Counted from the first letter of the stretch, positions 46,486-55,114 are shown. The stretch is DNA of 64,000 nt from Acinetobacter pittii ANC 4050 (GCF_000399685.1 NZ_KB976987.1:2950837-3014836); one strand, 5' to 3'. Program-made: numbers and translations. Notes: generated by a model not told the origin, from the letters alone.

Positions 46486-47331
46486 ATGAGCATACCTCAG
46501 TCTTTGCTTGAACAATCAATTCAAATCAATATTCAACAAGCATTACAAGAAGATATTGGGGACGGCGATATTACCGCTATGCTCACACCTGAAGAGGAGC
46601 AAGCCACTGCAACCATTATTAGCCGTGAAGATATGGTTTTAGCTGGTCAACCTTGGGTAAATGCACTCATCTCAGCTTATGACAATACTATTCAGGTGAC
46701 TTGGTTAAAACAAGAAGGTGAGCGTGTTGCGGCAAACGAAGCGTTTTTAAAACTTGCAGGTTCTGCACGTAGTTTACTTACTGTAGAGCGCCCTGCTTTA
46801 AACTTTATTCAAACTTTATCTGCTGTTGCGACAAAAACTGCTGAATATGTTAAGCATCTTGAAGGCTTAAATACAAAACTTCTCGATACACGCAAAACCT
46901 TACCGGGCTTACGTATTGCACAAAAATATGCCGTAGCTGTCGGCGGCGGACAAAATCACCGTCTTGGTTTATTTGATGCGTTCTTAATTAAAGAAAATCA
47001 TATTATGGCAGCAGGTGGTATTGCCCAAGCAATTGCAAAAGCACATCAAATTGCGCCAGGCAAACCTGTTGAAGTCGAAGTCGAAACTTGGGATGAACTA
47101 AACCAAGCGCTTGAAGCTGGGGCGGACATTGTCATGCTCGACAATTTTAGCCAACAGCAAATGATTGATGCCGTAAAACATGTGGCAGGTCGCTGTAAAC
47201 TCGAAGCTTCGGGCAATATCACTATTGAGAACTTACGCGAAGTGGCGACTACTGGCGTTGATTACATTTCTATGGGTGTCTTAACTAAAGACGTTAGAGC
47301 TGTTGATTTATCAATGCGTTTTAATGCTTAA
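46486..47331 (+). CDS. nadC: Nicotinate-nucleotide pyrophosphorylase (quinolinate phosphoribosyltransferase)
   Basis: A 281-residue enzyme converting quinolinate and PRPP to nicotinate mononucleotide in NAD synthesis. DIGDGDIT near residue 24, the active-site segment LLDTRKTLPGLR with RxAQKYAV after it, GGGQNHRLGLFDAFLIKENH and the C-terminal barrel strands VEVEVET, DIVMLDN, EASGNI match NadC. Single gene, divergent from ampD. Its stop codon interlocks with that of a small gene on the other strand (shared TTAA at 47328-47331). Confidence 0.95.
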   Translation: MSIPQSLLEQSIQINIQQALQEDIGDGDITAMLTPEEEQATATIISREDMVLAGQPWVNALISAYDNTIQVTWLKQEGERVAANEAFLKLAGSARSLLTVERPALNFIQTLSAVATKTAEYVKHLEGLNTKLLDTRKTLPGLRIAQKYAVAVGGGQNHRLGLFDAFLIKENHIMAAGGIAQAIAKAHQIAPGKPVEVEVETWDELNQALEAGADIVMLDNFSQQQMIDAVKHVAGRCKLEASGNITIENLREVATTGVDYISMGVLTKDVRAVDLSMRFNA

Positions 47332-47495
47332 GTAAAATCCACATCGTTATTCATATTTTTTTGCGACTTGGTCATGTCTGCCGCTTGTGTTTTTTGCCAC
47401 GCTGACTGAGTCGCTTGTGCCCCACTATCACGTGGATCGGCAGCCATTAAAACAAATGTAACTACTGCTAATAATACAATAAAACCTTGTAGCAT
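47328..47495 (-). CDS. Small membrane-anchored protein, 55 aa
   Basis: A 55-codon frame opening MLQGFIVLLAVVTFVLMAAD, a single membrane helix or uncleaved signal (about 3-19), followed by a polar Gln/Asn/Asp-rich tail (DPRDSGAQATQSAWQKTQ...). GGGGA seven bases before the ATG is a good ribosome site, and the frame ends exactly against the nadC stop. I do not recognise a family. The clean SD, signal-like start and compact fit argue for a genuine small envelope protein. Confidence 0.6.
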   Translation of the reverse strand: MLQGFIVLLAVVTFVLMAADPRDSGAQATQSAWQKTQAADMTKSQKNMNNDVDFT

Positions 47496-47916
47496 AAATT
47501 TTCCCCATCACTTTAAAAAATCAGGGTTTCAACATAAAAGATAAATATGACCAGGCTTAGGAGATTCTGTTACAAAAGGTAAGTCTTTATTTTTATTATT
47601 CATCTAAACGACAAGTTATTACCTCTCTTCATTTATATTTCCCAACATTAGATTGTGCGAGATGTCATCTACAACCTGAGCAAGACAAAGCGATTATAGC
47701 TTTGTCGCAGCGCAAGAATGTTATTAAGCCTGCCGTTGCCCTTCGGTACGTAATAAAGATTAATTAATCTTTATTACGTACCTTACTTTGGGCGAAACCA
47801 AAGTAACGAATTAGCTACTTCCACTGGATGAATAAACGATAAGACTCCGTCGTGCTAACTAATTTAAAATAATTATTAACTAAGACTTCAGCTTAACATT
47901 CATGCATTACAGCAAC
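47496..47916. other. Intergenic region between the 55-aa gene and plc
   Basis: About 420 bases. No gene seen. It contains palindromic repeat copy C (47745-47806) near the 3' end of plc. Confidence 0.55.
47745..47806 (+). repeat. Mosaic palindromic intergenic repeat, copy C
   Basis: A perfect 38-bp palindrome (47745-47782; arms of 19 beginning GGTACGTAATAAAG) directly followed by TTACTTTGG-GCGAAA-CCAAAGTAA (47783-47806). The second hairpin corresponds to the TTACTTTTnn hairpins of copies A and B, while the palindrome is unrelated in sequence. The GGCGGCAT stem of A and B is absent. Confidence 0.65.
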
Positions 47917-50085
47917 TTAAGACTCTAAATACCCCATATATGGATCAGAAATTGAATCTTCTTGAGTTTCTATACGACCTGCAAAACGACGACTAAACGT
48001 CGCATCATCAGATAAAGTCACAGTAAAGTCATACCAGCCACCAAATTCAGACATATCCCACACCAATTCTTTTTCAGAGCGATCTGATTCTATAGTCCAT
48101 ATCTTGTTTGGCAGATAAGCATTTGCTTTAACAGTGAGCTTGACTGACTTATTACCATCATGACGCACTTTTAAATACAAATTCGCATCACACTCTTCCA
48201 CACATACTCTAATTTCTGGTAGTGCTTGCGTCTGGTTGGCTTGACTTAAATTACCTTTAAACGCACGGTGGAAGCCATTTGGTCCAAGTACCCATAAATC
48301 GTACTGGCCATTTGTAGCATTCCATACATCATCAAGCTGTTTACCCGCCTCAACCATATAACGACGAGGAGCCACCATAAGATCTAATCGGTTATAGACA
48401 TGAAAAACGGCTGCTTGTTTGCCCGTGTTTGAGAACATCAGCTTTACAGTTTTTTGAGTAGCATCGACTTTGGCACTGGTATGCAAAATATAAGGTAAAG
48501 CACGTGATGGTCTAATCCCCATTTCCTGCTGCGGAAATTGTTGCTGGCTTGGAACAGGAACTTGTGGCAATAAAGCCTGAGCAACACGAATCGCATCAGC
48601 TTCGGCTTTAGTTTTCTTCCCATCTAGTTCAGCAACAGGCAGAAGGTTCGGTGTTTTAAAATTAAATGCTGTTGTTAAATCACCACATACGGCACGGCGG
48701 TATGGACTAATATTAGGCTCTTGCACACCAAAGCGTTTTTCCAAGAATTGTAAAATAGAAGTGTGGTCGAAGACCTGTGAGTTCACCCAGCCACCACGGC
48801 TCCACGGTGAAATTACATACATTGGAACACGTACACCCGGCCCATACACTCGACCGTCTGGCTTAGGTTGAGATTCTGAAGTCGCTACTGCTGGATGGTT
48901 AAAGTATTCATAAGATACTTGCTGATCACTTAAAGTCGTTTTTCCATATACAACACCATTTGCATCTTTAGACGGTGCACTTGGTGAAGGAACATGGTCA
49001 AAGAAACCGTCATTTTCATCGAAGTTTACCAATAAAACGGTTTGACTCCACAGCTCAGGGTTTTCAGTTAATGCATTTAATACTTCCTGAATATACCAAG
49101 CGCCCTGTACAGGACTAGATGGCCCTGGATGTTCACTGTAAGTTGCTGGAGCAACCAACCAACTCACCTGCGGTAATTTACCTTGTGCGATATCAGCTTT
49201 AAAAGTTCCTAAAAAACCACCGTCCGGCATGGTATTGGCAATACCTTTGTAAAGTGGTTGAGTCGTATCGATCTTTTCATCATACGCTGGGCAAATGAGT
49301 GAATCATGGCTAACTGGTTGCCCTGACTGTTCATTTGCACGGCGATACTGTTTGAAACCAGCTAATGGGTTATCGGTAAAGTTATCCGGCATGTTTTGAT
49401 AAACTTTCCATGTTACGCCGGCCTGCTGTAAGCGCTCAGGATAAGTCGTCCATTCATAACCTTCAGTTGATGGTCCAATCCCATCAAATTCATTTACCAC
49501 ACTGGCGACACCTGCGCCCGTAGGACCATTCGTTCCCGTCCAGATAAACTTACGATTTGGGTTGGTGCCCGCATGCATAGCGCAGTGGTAGGCATCACAA
49601 ATGGTAAATGCATCGGCTAAGGCAAACTGATATTCAACTTCTTGTTTTTTATAGTAACCCATCGATTGTGGTTTTTTAGATGCCACCCAATCACTCATTC
49701 GCCCATTGTCCCAAGCTGCTTGGCCATCAGCCCATGAGTGGGGTGTACCTGAAACGCGTTGTGCGTTTCCTAAACGGCTATCTAAATGGTAAGGCAATAC
49801 TTTCTTTTTATTCGTATCATATTGTTCCCAAACCTTTCGGCCTTCCGTCATTGGAATAGTAAAGCGGTCACCAAAACCACGTACACCTTTTAATGTTCCG
49901 AAATAGTTATCGAAAGAACGGTTTTCCTGAGTCAAAATCACGATGTGTTTAACATCTTGAATAGTTCCACTTTCAACTTTGGCATCAATAGCTAAAGCTT
50001 TTTGAATACTCAGCGGGAAACTCGCTAAAGCAGCTGTCCCAAACATAGTTTTTGTAGAATTTAAAAGAAATTCGCGACGATTCAT
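47917..50085 (-). CDS. plc: Phospholipase C, phosphocholine-specific type (Tat-exported)
   Basis: A 722-residue secreted phosphoesterase. The N-terminus MNRREFLLNSTKTMFG-TAALASF is a twin-arginine signal (Arg3-Arg4). The phosphoesterase domain (about 40-430) opens with HIVILTQENRSFDNYFGTLKGVRGF, whose Glu/Asn contact the metal, and includes DENDGFFDHVPSP. Two C-terminal beta domains of the DUF756 type fill about 500-715. Such enzymes cleave phosphatidylcholine and sphingomyelin, and A. baumannii has two that contribute to haemolysis and phosphate scavenging. The length fits the shorter (plc1) type. A small lipoprotein gene lies just upstream. Confidence 0.92.
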   Translation of the reverse strand: MNRREFLLNSTKTMFGTAALASFPLSIQKALAIDAKVESGTIQDVKHIVILTQENRSFDNYFGTLKGVRGFGDRFTIPMTEGRKVWEQYDTNKKKVLPYHLDSRLGNAQRVSGTPHSWADGQAAWDNGRMSDWVASKKPQSMGYYKKQEVEYQFALADAFTICDAYHCAMHAGTNPNRKFIWTGTNGPTGAGVASVVNEFDGIGPSTEGYEWTTYPERLQQAGVTWKVYQNMPDNFTDNPLAGFKQYRRANEQSGQPVSHDSLICPAYDEKIDTTQPLYKGIANTMPDGGFLGTFKADIAQGKLPQVSWLVAPATYSEHPGPSSPVQGAWYIQEVLNALTENPELWSQTVLLVNFDENDGFFDHVPSPSAPSKDANGVVYGKTTLSDQQVSYEYFNHPAVATSESQPKPDGRVYGPGVRVPMYVISPWSRGGWVNSQVFDHTSILQFLEKRFGVQEPNISPYRRAVCGDLTTAFNFKTPNLLPVAELDGKKTKAEADAIRVAQALLPQVPVPSQQQFPQQEMGIRPSRALPYILHTSAKVDATQKTVKLMFSNTGKQAAVFHVYNRLDLMVAPRRYMVEAGKQLDDVWNATNGQYDLWVLGPNGFHRAFKGNLSQANQTQALPEIRVCVEECDANLYLKVRHDGNKSVKLTVKANAYLPNKIWTIESDRSEKELVWDMSEFGGWYDFTVTLSDDATFSRRFAGRIETQEDSISDPYMGYLES

Positions 50086-50106
50086 TAGTTCTATCCTAAG
50101 TTCTTA

Positions 50107-50241
50107 TTATGGTGCACAGTGCATTTTGCAATTACTAGTCGGCGGTGTTGTAGGCGATGAATTATCTGAGTCGTTATCATCATTACAAGCACTGAACATG
50201 AGTGCTAAAGATGTAATTAATAAAAGTGAAAGTTTTCGCAT
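50107..50241 (-). CDS. Small lipoprotein, 44 aa
   Basis: A 44-residue protein, MRKLSLLLITSLALMFSAC followed by an Asp/Asn/Ser/Thr/Pro-rich tail ending SNCKMHCAP. The lipobox FSAC (Cys19) would leave a mature lipopeptide of only 26 residues with two further cysteines. The frame is open 34 codons upstream, but that part is not signal-like; GGAAAAACTA precedes ATG 50241. It lies 21 bases upstream of plc on the same strand, so it may be co-expressed. The function is unknown. Confidence 0.65.
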   Translation of the reverse strand: MRKLSLLLITSLALMFSACNDDNDSDNSSPTTPPTSNCKMHCAP

Positions 50242-50332
50242 TAGTTTTTCCAAACGTTTTAAATGCGAACTACTAATAAAGCGTAAAAGTGACAGGCAAG
50301 TGATGTTTTTATGTCGATTTGATGAAGGCATA

Positions 50333-50360
50333 AAAAAACGCATCCGAAGATGCGTTTTTT
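50333..50360 (-). terminator. Intrinsic terminator of rph
   Basis: AAAAAACGCATC-CGAA-GATGCGTTTTTT, with a UUCG loop on the minus strand. T-tract on both sides. Confidence 0.9.
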
Positions 50361-50373
50361 AGAAAGCGTAATA

Positions 50374-51090
50374 TTACCAGCCTAAAGCTTCTTGTTGCTT
50401 TTTAATGAGCTCGGCAATTCCTTTTTCAGCCATTTCTAACATGGCATTACTTTGTGCGCGAGTAAACGGTTTGTCTTCTGCTGTACCTTGAATTTCAATA
50501 AACTCACCAGCTTGTGTCATTACTACGTTTAAGTCAGTTTGACAGTTCGAGTCTTCTTCATAACAAAGATCAAGCAGTACTTCGTCTTGATACATACCTA
50601 CAGAAATTGCAGCAACTAATCCTTTAAGCGGATCGTGCTTAATTTTCTTTTGCGATAACAAAACATTCATTGCATCAACTAATGCTACAGCCGCACCAGT
50701 GATCGAAGCAGTACGTGTACCACCATCAGCCTGAATTACATCGCAATCGATCGTAATCGTGTTTTCACCAAGCTTTTTCAAATCAACCATAGCACGTAAG
50801 CTACGACCAATGAGGCGCTGGATTTCCTGAGTACGACCAGTTTGCTTACCACGAGCCGCTTCACGATCACAACGTGAATGTGTTGAGCGCGGTAACATGC
50901 CATATTCTGCCGTTACCCAGCCTTGACCTTGGCCTTTTAAAAAGCGTGGCACTGAGTTATCAATGCTTGCAGTACAAAGGACTTTGGTGTGACCAAATTC
51001 GACCAGCACAGAACCTTCAGCATAACGGGTGTAGTTTCGTGTAATTTTCACTTCACGTAATTGGTCTAATGCACGTTGGTCAATACGCAT
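50374..51090 (-). CDS. rph: Ribonuclease PH
   Basis: A 238-residue phosphorolytic 3'-5' exoribonuclease trimming tRNA 3' ends. [15 protein letters not shown] opening ([20 protein letters not shown]), the [16 protein letters not shown] strand, the basic [13 protein letters not shown] region, [21 protein letters not shown] and the phosphate-binding [10 protein letters not shown] are classical. The length is standard. Single gene with its own terminator. Confidence 0.95.
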   Translation of the reverse strand: MRIDQRALDQLREVKITRNYTRYAEGSVLVEFGHTKVLCTASIDNSVPRFLKGQGQGWVTAEYGMLPRSTHSRCDREAARGKQTGRTQEIQRLIGRSLRAMVDLKKLGENTITIDCDVIQADGGTRTASITGAAVALVDAMNVLLSQKKIKHDPLKGLVAAISVGMYQDEVLLDLCYEEDSNCQTDLNVVMTQAGEFIEIQGTAEDKPFTRAQSNAMLEMAEKGIAELIKKQQEALGW

Positions 51091-51209
51091 AATCCTTCCT
51101 AACTTCTCTTAAATACAAACTTGGGCATAGTATAGCAAAGGATTTTGACAGGTTGAGTTTATTCCCTACTTTCAAATGTAAGTCTGCAATTTTCATGACT
51201 TGAAAAATA

Positions 51210-51236
51210 AAAATAGCCCCTAAAAAGGAGCTATTT
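51210..51236 (-). terminator. Intrinsic terminator of the desaturase operon
   Basis: AAAATAGC(C)CC / TAAAAA / GGAGCTATTTT, 15 bases past the desaturase stop, usable in both directions. Confidence 0.85.
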
Positions 51237-51250
51237 TGAAATAACTTAGA

Positions 51251-52399
51251 TTACGCAAATTTGAATTTTGCTTTTAACTTTTCCAATGTCTGCATAACTT
51301 TTCCAGTGGTATGGTTTGGCAGTGAACATTTCGCCAAACGTACCCATACACTCCAGAACTGGCGCATAAAGTTCGCTTCGTTGTAGTTAATGCCATATTC
51401 TGCGCAAAGTGCCTTAATTTTCGGTGCTACTTCTTTATAGCGGTTAGCTGGCATATCTGGAAATAAATGGTGTTCAATTTGATGACTTAAGTTACCACTC
51501 ATAAAGTGCATCCATTCTGTACCACTAAAATTACTTGAACCACGAATTTGACGTAAATACCACTCTGCCTTGGTTTCAGTGTCGGTATTATCAGGCTCAA
51601 ACGTTTCTGCATCTTCTGTAAAGTGGCCGTTAAAAATCACGGCAGATGACCACAAGTTACGAATAATATTGGCAACTACATTTCCTGCAAAAACCGGTAA
51701 AAACATAGGACCAGAGATCACAGGGAAAAACACATAATCTTTTAAAACTTGGCGAGTGGCTTTTTTACGTACTTTAGATGAATCTTTCCAAACTTGTTTC
51801 CAGCTCTTGGTTTTATAAACTAATGCATCTTCAAGATGTAAGTTTTGTACACCCACATACCATTCAAAGAAAAACATTAATTGTAGACCAAGTGGAATAT
51901 TAAACAGGTGGCGAGGTTCCCACTTCTGCTGATCACTTACTCGCAAAATACCATAACCTACATCATGGTCTTTACCGACAATATTGGTATAAGTGTGGTG
52001 CACATAGTTATGTGTTTCACGCCAATCATCACCCGATGCAATGGTATCCCAATCGTAAGTATTACCGTTCAGACTTGGTTCATTTAACCAGTCAAACTGA
52101 CCGTGCATAACGTTATGGCCAAGTTCCATGTTTTCTACAATTTTAGAAATACCTAATAAACCTGTGCCTAGTAACCAAACAGGCGGAATCCAACCACCAA
52201 ACATCAACATGCCACGTGAAGCGATTTCGGTGTAGCGAACAAAATTACGCACTTTGTAGATATATTTCGCGTCTTGTTCACCAAGACTTTGCATAATATC
52301 TTGACGAATCTGCTCAACACGGCGACCAAACTCTTCTGTCTGCTCTGGAGTTAAATGAGCAGATTTAGAAACGGTAGAAAATTCTAATGCCATATTCAT
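51251..52399 (-). CDS. Acyl-lipid/acyl-CoA fatty acid desaturase
   Basis: A 382-residue membrane di-iron desaturase. The three histidine clusters are complete: H95xxxH99 (GHNVMHG), H130xxxHH135 (HNYVHHTYTN) and H306xxxHH311 (HQIEHHLFPDM). The Q-x-x-HH form of the third box and membrane segments near 60-90 and 222-255 fit the DesB/DesA3 group that introduces delta-9 double bonds into existing acyl chains. AGAGGA precedes the ATG. It is co-transcribed with the ferredoxin reductase upstream (24-base gap), its electron donor, under the DesT-like repressor's operators. Adjusts membrane fluidity. Confidence 0.92.
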   Translation of the reverse strand: MNMALEFSTVSKSAHLTPEQTEEFGRRVEQIRQDIMQSLGEQDAKYIYKVRNFVRYTEIASRGMLMFGGWIPPVWLLGTGLLGISKIVENMELGHNVMHGQFDWLNEPSLNGNTYDWDTIASGDDWRETHNYVHHTYTNIVGKDHDVGYGILRVSDQQKWEPRHLFNIPLGLQLMFFFEWYVGVQNLHLEDALVYKTKSWKQVWKDSSKVRKKATRQVLKDYVFFPVISGPMFLPVFAGNVVANIIRNLWSSAVIFNGHFTEDAETFEPDNTDTETKAEWYLRQIRGSSNFSGTEWMHFMSGNLSHQIEHHLFPDMPANRYKEVAPKIKALCAEYGINYNEANFMRQFWSVWVRLAKCSLPNHTTGKVMQTLEKLKAKFKFA

Positions 52400-52423
52400 A
52401 AGGTTAATCCTCTTTAATTCTTT

Positions 52424-53449
52424 TTATAGATCAATCGTGACTGGGCTTAATGCCTGGCTCACGCATAGTTTAATTGGACGGTTAGGTTGGTCTTCAATTT
52501 CACCTGTTAACAGGTTTTGAGTAACACCGCTGACTTTGGTACAGCTACATTTATTGCAAACACCCATACGGCAACCATGTTGCGGACGTAAACCTGCTTG
52601 CTCTGCACTGCTCAGTAAATTTGTTTCAGCTAAAAACTCCTGCTGGGCACGGCGGAAAATAATACGCTGTGCTGCATGTGTACCAGTCACTTGCAGTGGC
52701 TGAAAATATTCTTGATAAAGTTGTGACTGAGCACCCTTTTGGGCATAAATTTCATTTGCCTGCTGCATCATGCCGTGATGACCACACACATACGTTGCAG
52801 TCTGCGCAAAATCTGGAACCAACTTTTGCAGTAATTTTTCAGTTAAATGCTGCTTTTGCTCGGATGTATTAAAAAAATGATAGTGAAGCTCGGGATGCTT
52901 TTCTGCCAAAGCTTTTAATTCAGCATGAAAAATTTCAGCACGATTAAAATAAATGACGTGAATTTGTTCAAGCTGCTGTTTTAAAGCTTGCTGCAAAAGT
53001 GAATAAATTGCAGTAATGCCACTACCTGACGCAATTAAAATCGCAGGATGCTGGCCTTGGTGCAAAGTAAAATCACCTTGTGGCTGTGAAATCTCAATGC
53101 ACTCTCCAACATGTAATCGTTGGACTGCACTTGACACCAAGCCTTGTACTTTAATACCTAAAGCGATTTCACCCTGAGTAGTCACTTCAATAATTGAATA
53201 ACTACGCTGTTGGTAAATGCCATCGATGAGCAAAGTCAGCAGAATACTTTGACCTGCGCGGACCTGATCGAAATTAAAATTACGATTCGGTTTAAGCTTG
53301 ATAAGCACCATATCGGTATGAAGTGGCTGAACAGTAGTAACTTCTGCAAGTACCCTTTTCCAAGCCCAAGTCGCGTTAATTTTCTGTAAAACAAAATCAA
53401 CAAAATCTTCTCGAACCCAATGTGGCTGATAGCTAATTGTTGCGTTCAT
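52424..53449 (-). CDS. Flavin/2Fe-2S oxidoreductase partner of the desaturase
   Basis: A 341-residue three-domain reductase. FAD-binding barrel (about 30-135, QRSYSIIEV flavin motif near 80), NAD(P)-binding domain (about 136-240, AILIASGSGITAIYSLL and the YVCGHHGMM segment) and a C-terminal plant-type [2Fe-2S] ferredoxin domain with Cys293, Cys298, Cys301 and Cys329. It passes electrons from NAD(P)H to the desaturase encoded downstream. The same pairing with a TetR repressor is known from Pseudomonas desCB-desT. First gene of the operon; the promoter at 53516-53544 is overlapped by operators. Confidence 0.92.
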   Translation of the reverse strand: MNATISYQPHWVREDFVDFVLQKINATWAWKRVLAEVTTVQPLHTDMVLIKLKPNRNFNFDQVRAGQSILLTLLIDGIYQQRSYSIIEVTTQGEIALGIKVQGLVSSAVQRLHVGECIEISQPQGDFTLHQGQHPAILIASGSGITAIYSLLQQALKQQLEQIHVIYFNRAEIFHAELKALAEKHPELHYHFFNTSEQKQHLTEKLLQKLVPDFAQTATYVCGHHGMMQQANEIYAQKGAQSQLYQEYFQPLQVTGTHAAQRIIFRRAQQEFLAETNLLSSAEQAGLRPQHGCRMGVCNKCSCTKVSGVTQNLLTGEIEDQPNRPIKLCVSQALSPVTIDL

Positions 53450-53481
53450 ACGTTCCTCTTTTGTTTCTGGCTATTTATTTG

Positions 53482-53499
53482 AGTGAACACATGTTCGTA
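53482..53499. promoter_or_regulatory. DesT/FabR-type operator 1
   Basis: AGTGAACA-CATGTTCGTA, an imperfect dyad of the AGTGAACA...TGTTCACT form downstream of the desaturase promoter. Confidence 0.6.
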
Positions 53500-53519
53500 T
53501 AGTGAACATATGTACACTA
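53500..53519. promoter_or_regulatory. DesT/FabR-type operator 2
   Basis: TAGTGAACATATGTACACTA, a near-perfect 20-bp palindrome overlapping the -10 (53516-53521). Confidence 0.7.
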
Positions 53520-53544
53520 TATTTATAAGTGTTCACTCAGTCAA
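53516..53544 (-). promoter_or_regulatory. Promoter of the reductase-desaturase operon
   Basis: Minus strand TTGACT (53539-53544), 17-bp spacer, TATAGT (53516-53521). Both hexamers lie inside operator dyads. Confidence 0.75.
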
Positions 53545-53556
53545 CACTTGTTCACT
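53539..53556. promoter_or_regulatory. DesT/FabR-type operator 3
   Basis: AGTCAACACTTGTTCACT, closely matching the known DesT site form and covering the -35. A further half-site (AGTGTTCACT) lies just before it at 53529-53537. Confidence 0.7.
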
Positions 53557-53622
53557 ATTTTTTTTATGAAAATTTGCTCTTTTTTGTTAGACTTTGGCTC
53601 ACGGTTTAAATAGGTTCTTTTA

Positions 53623-54261
53623 ATGTCGATACGGGATGAACGAAAACAGCAAAGTCGTCAGGCACTCCTTGATGCAGCCTTGCATCTGAGCACGTCTGGG
53701 CGTTCGTTCAGTAGTATCAGTTTACGTGAAGTTGCACGTGAAGTAGGTTTGGTACCAACAGCGTTCTACCGTCATTTTCAAGACATGGACGAACTCGGCA
53801 AGGAACTGGTCGATCAAGTTGCCTTACATTTAAAAAGTGTCTTACATCAGTTAGGTCAAAGTTATTTACAACATAAATCTGCCAAGACCCAAACCAGTAT
53901 TGAGCTATTTGTGCAAGCAGTAAATCATAGCCCTAAACAGTGGCAATTTATGATTTCGGAGCGTTGGGGAGGCTCAGAAACAGTTCGTGCAGCTATTGCA
54001 CGAGAAATCGAATTTTTGATCGAAGATCTCACAACTGATCTTACTAAACTCGAAAATTTTAAACATATTCAAGAGCCTCAAGACTTAAATGTCTTATCTA
54101 CCATTTTGACCAATATGTCATTTACCTGGGCAATGACGTGGCTCAACCTATCAAAACAATATCAAGGTGAACAGCTCAAGCTGCAACAAGCTGCCTTTAT
54201 TGAGAATGCTTCTACACAAGTTCGCCTACTCTTTAGAGGGATTGCAAACTGGGAACGGTAG
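53623..54261 (+). CDS. TetR-family fatty-acid desaturase repressor (DesT/FabR-like)
   Basis: A 212-residue TetR regulator: HTH at about 10-58 (SISLREVAREVGLVPTAFYRHF is nearly the DesT/FabR recognition helix) and an all-helical ligand domain. DesT senses the ratio of unsaturated to saturated acyl-CoA. Divergent from the reductase-desaturase operon, with three fitting operators in the 173-bp spacer, so it very probably represses that operon and itself. AATAGG lies 14 bases before the ATG, so the ribosome site is weak. Confidence 0.9.
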   Translation: MSIRDERKQQSRQALLDAALHLSTSGRSFSSISLREVAREVGLVPTAFYRHFQDMDELGKELVDQVALHLKSVLHQLGQSYLQHKSAKTQTSIELFVQAVNHSPKQWQFMISERWGGSETVRAAIAREIEFLIEDLTTDLTKLENFKHIQEPQDLNVLSTILTNMSFTWAMTWLNLSKQYQGEQLKLQQAAFIENASTQVRLLFRGIANWER

Positions 54262-54398
54262 AAGCGGCAAATGACAAAAAACAGGTTATGTGGTAATACG
54301 TAAAGAGAGAAAGAAAAAGGCTAAAAATTTCGAGAAAAGTCTTTTTCTTTTTACAGGAAGTAAATTATTAGTTAGGCCAAACTGGTGTGGGAATACCT

Positions 54399-55046
54399 AT
54401 GAATCTTGATCGTCATACACAGTTTTTGATGCGTAAAGAAAAAATTCTGAGCGTGGCAGAAAAGTTGTTACTAGAAAACAATCAGGAAATTACTCTAGAT
54501 GAGTTAGTGGCCGAGCTAGATATTGCTAAAGGCACACTTTATAAGCATTTTAGAAGCAAAAATGAGCTTCTACTTGAGCTTATTATTCAAAATGAAAAGC
54601 AAATTTTAGAAATTTCTAAAAAATATAATACAGATTTCAAAGAGTATGCTCCTCATTACATGCTTCACCATTTGCTTACGCCAGGCAAAACCATTTTATT
54701 GCATCAACTTGAAGAAAATCTGACAATGACAGAATCTAAGTTGAAGCATCTTTTCGAAGAGCTTTATGAAATCCGCCAACAACGTATTTTAGCAATTAAA
54801 GATATTACCGAAAGTTATTTAAAATCATTGAACTATGATATGTCGATTCGTGACTATTTGTCTTATATCTGGTCACTGACTTATGGCGCATCCCTACTTT
54901 TAAACTCTACTTATTACCAGCGTTCGATTGGTTCTCGTCAGAAATTAATTAATTTATATATTAATCAGGCATTATCACTACCGACCCAAACGGCTAATTT
55001 TGATGTTTTAAATTTTCAAATTGAAGATGAAAATCAGCAAAATTAA
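54399..55046 (+). CDS. TetR-family transcriptional regulator
   Basis: A 215-residue TetR/AcrR-type regulator. The DNA-binding domain (about 8-60) contains ITLDELVAELDIAKGTLYKHF; the C-terminal helical domain is Leu/Tyr-rich with no recognised ligand motif. The frame is open to a GTG at 54387, but GGGAA fits the ATG 54399. It lies 137 bases after the DesT-like gene on the same strand but is probably a separate unit. Its target cannot be inferred from neighbours. A perfect palindromic terminator follows at 55086-55114. Confidence 0.85.
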   Translation: MNLDRHTQFLMRKEKILSVAEKLLLENNQEITLDELVAELDIAKGTLYKHFRSKNELLLELIIQNEKQILEISKKYNTDFKEYAPHYMLHHLLTPGKTILLHQLEENLTMTESKLKHLFEELYEIRQQRILAIKDITESYLKSLNYDMSIRDYLSYIWSLTYGASLLLNSTYYQRSIGSRQKLINLYINQALSLPTQTANFDVLNFQIEDENQQN

Positions 55047-55085
55047 TTGAAATATTTCGTGATAATTAACGATAAATTAAATATA

Positions 55086-55114
55086 AAAATGGGCTTCATA
55101 TGAAGCCCATTTTT
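55086..55114. terminator. Bidirectional terminator between tetR and dsbA
   Basis: AAAATGGGCTTCAT pairs with ATGAAGCCCATTTT without a loop gap (perfect palindrome), with A/T runs on both ends. Confidence 0.9.

Noticed and set aside
50126..50362. 78-codon plus-strand frame opposite the small lipoprotein gene and the rph terminator.
   Set aside because: It spans a terminator hairpin and the lipoprotein gene, which has SD, signal peptide and lipobox on the other strand.
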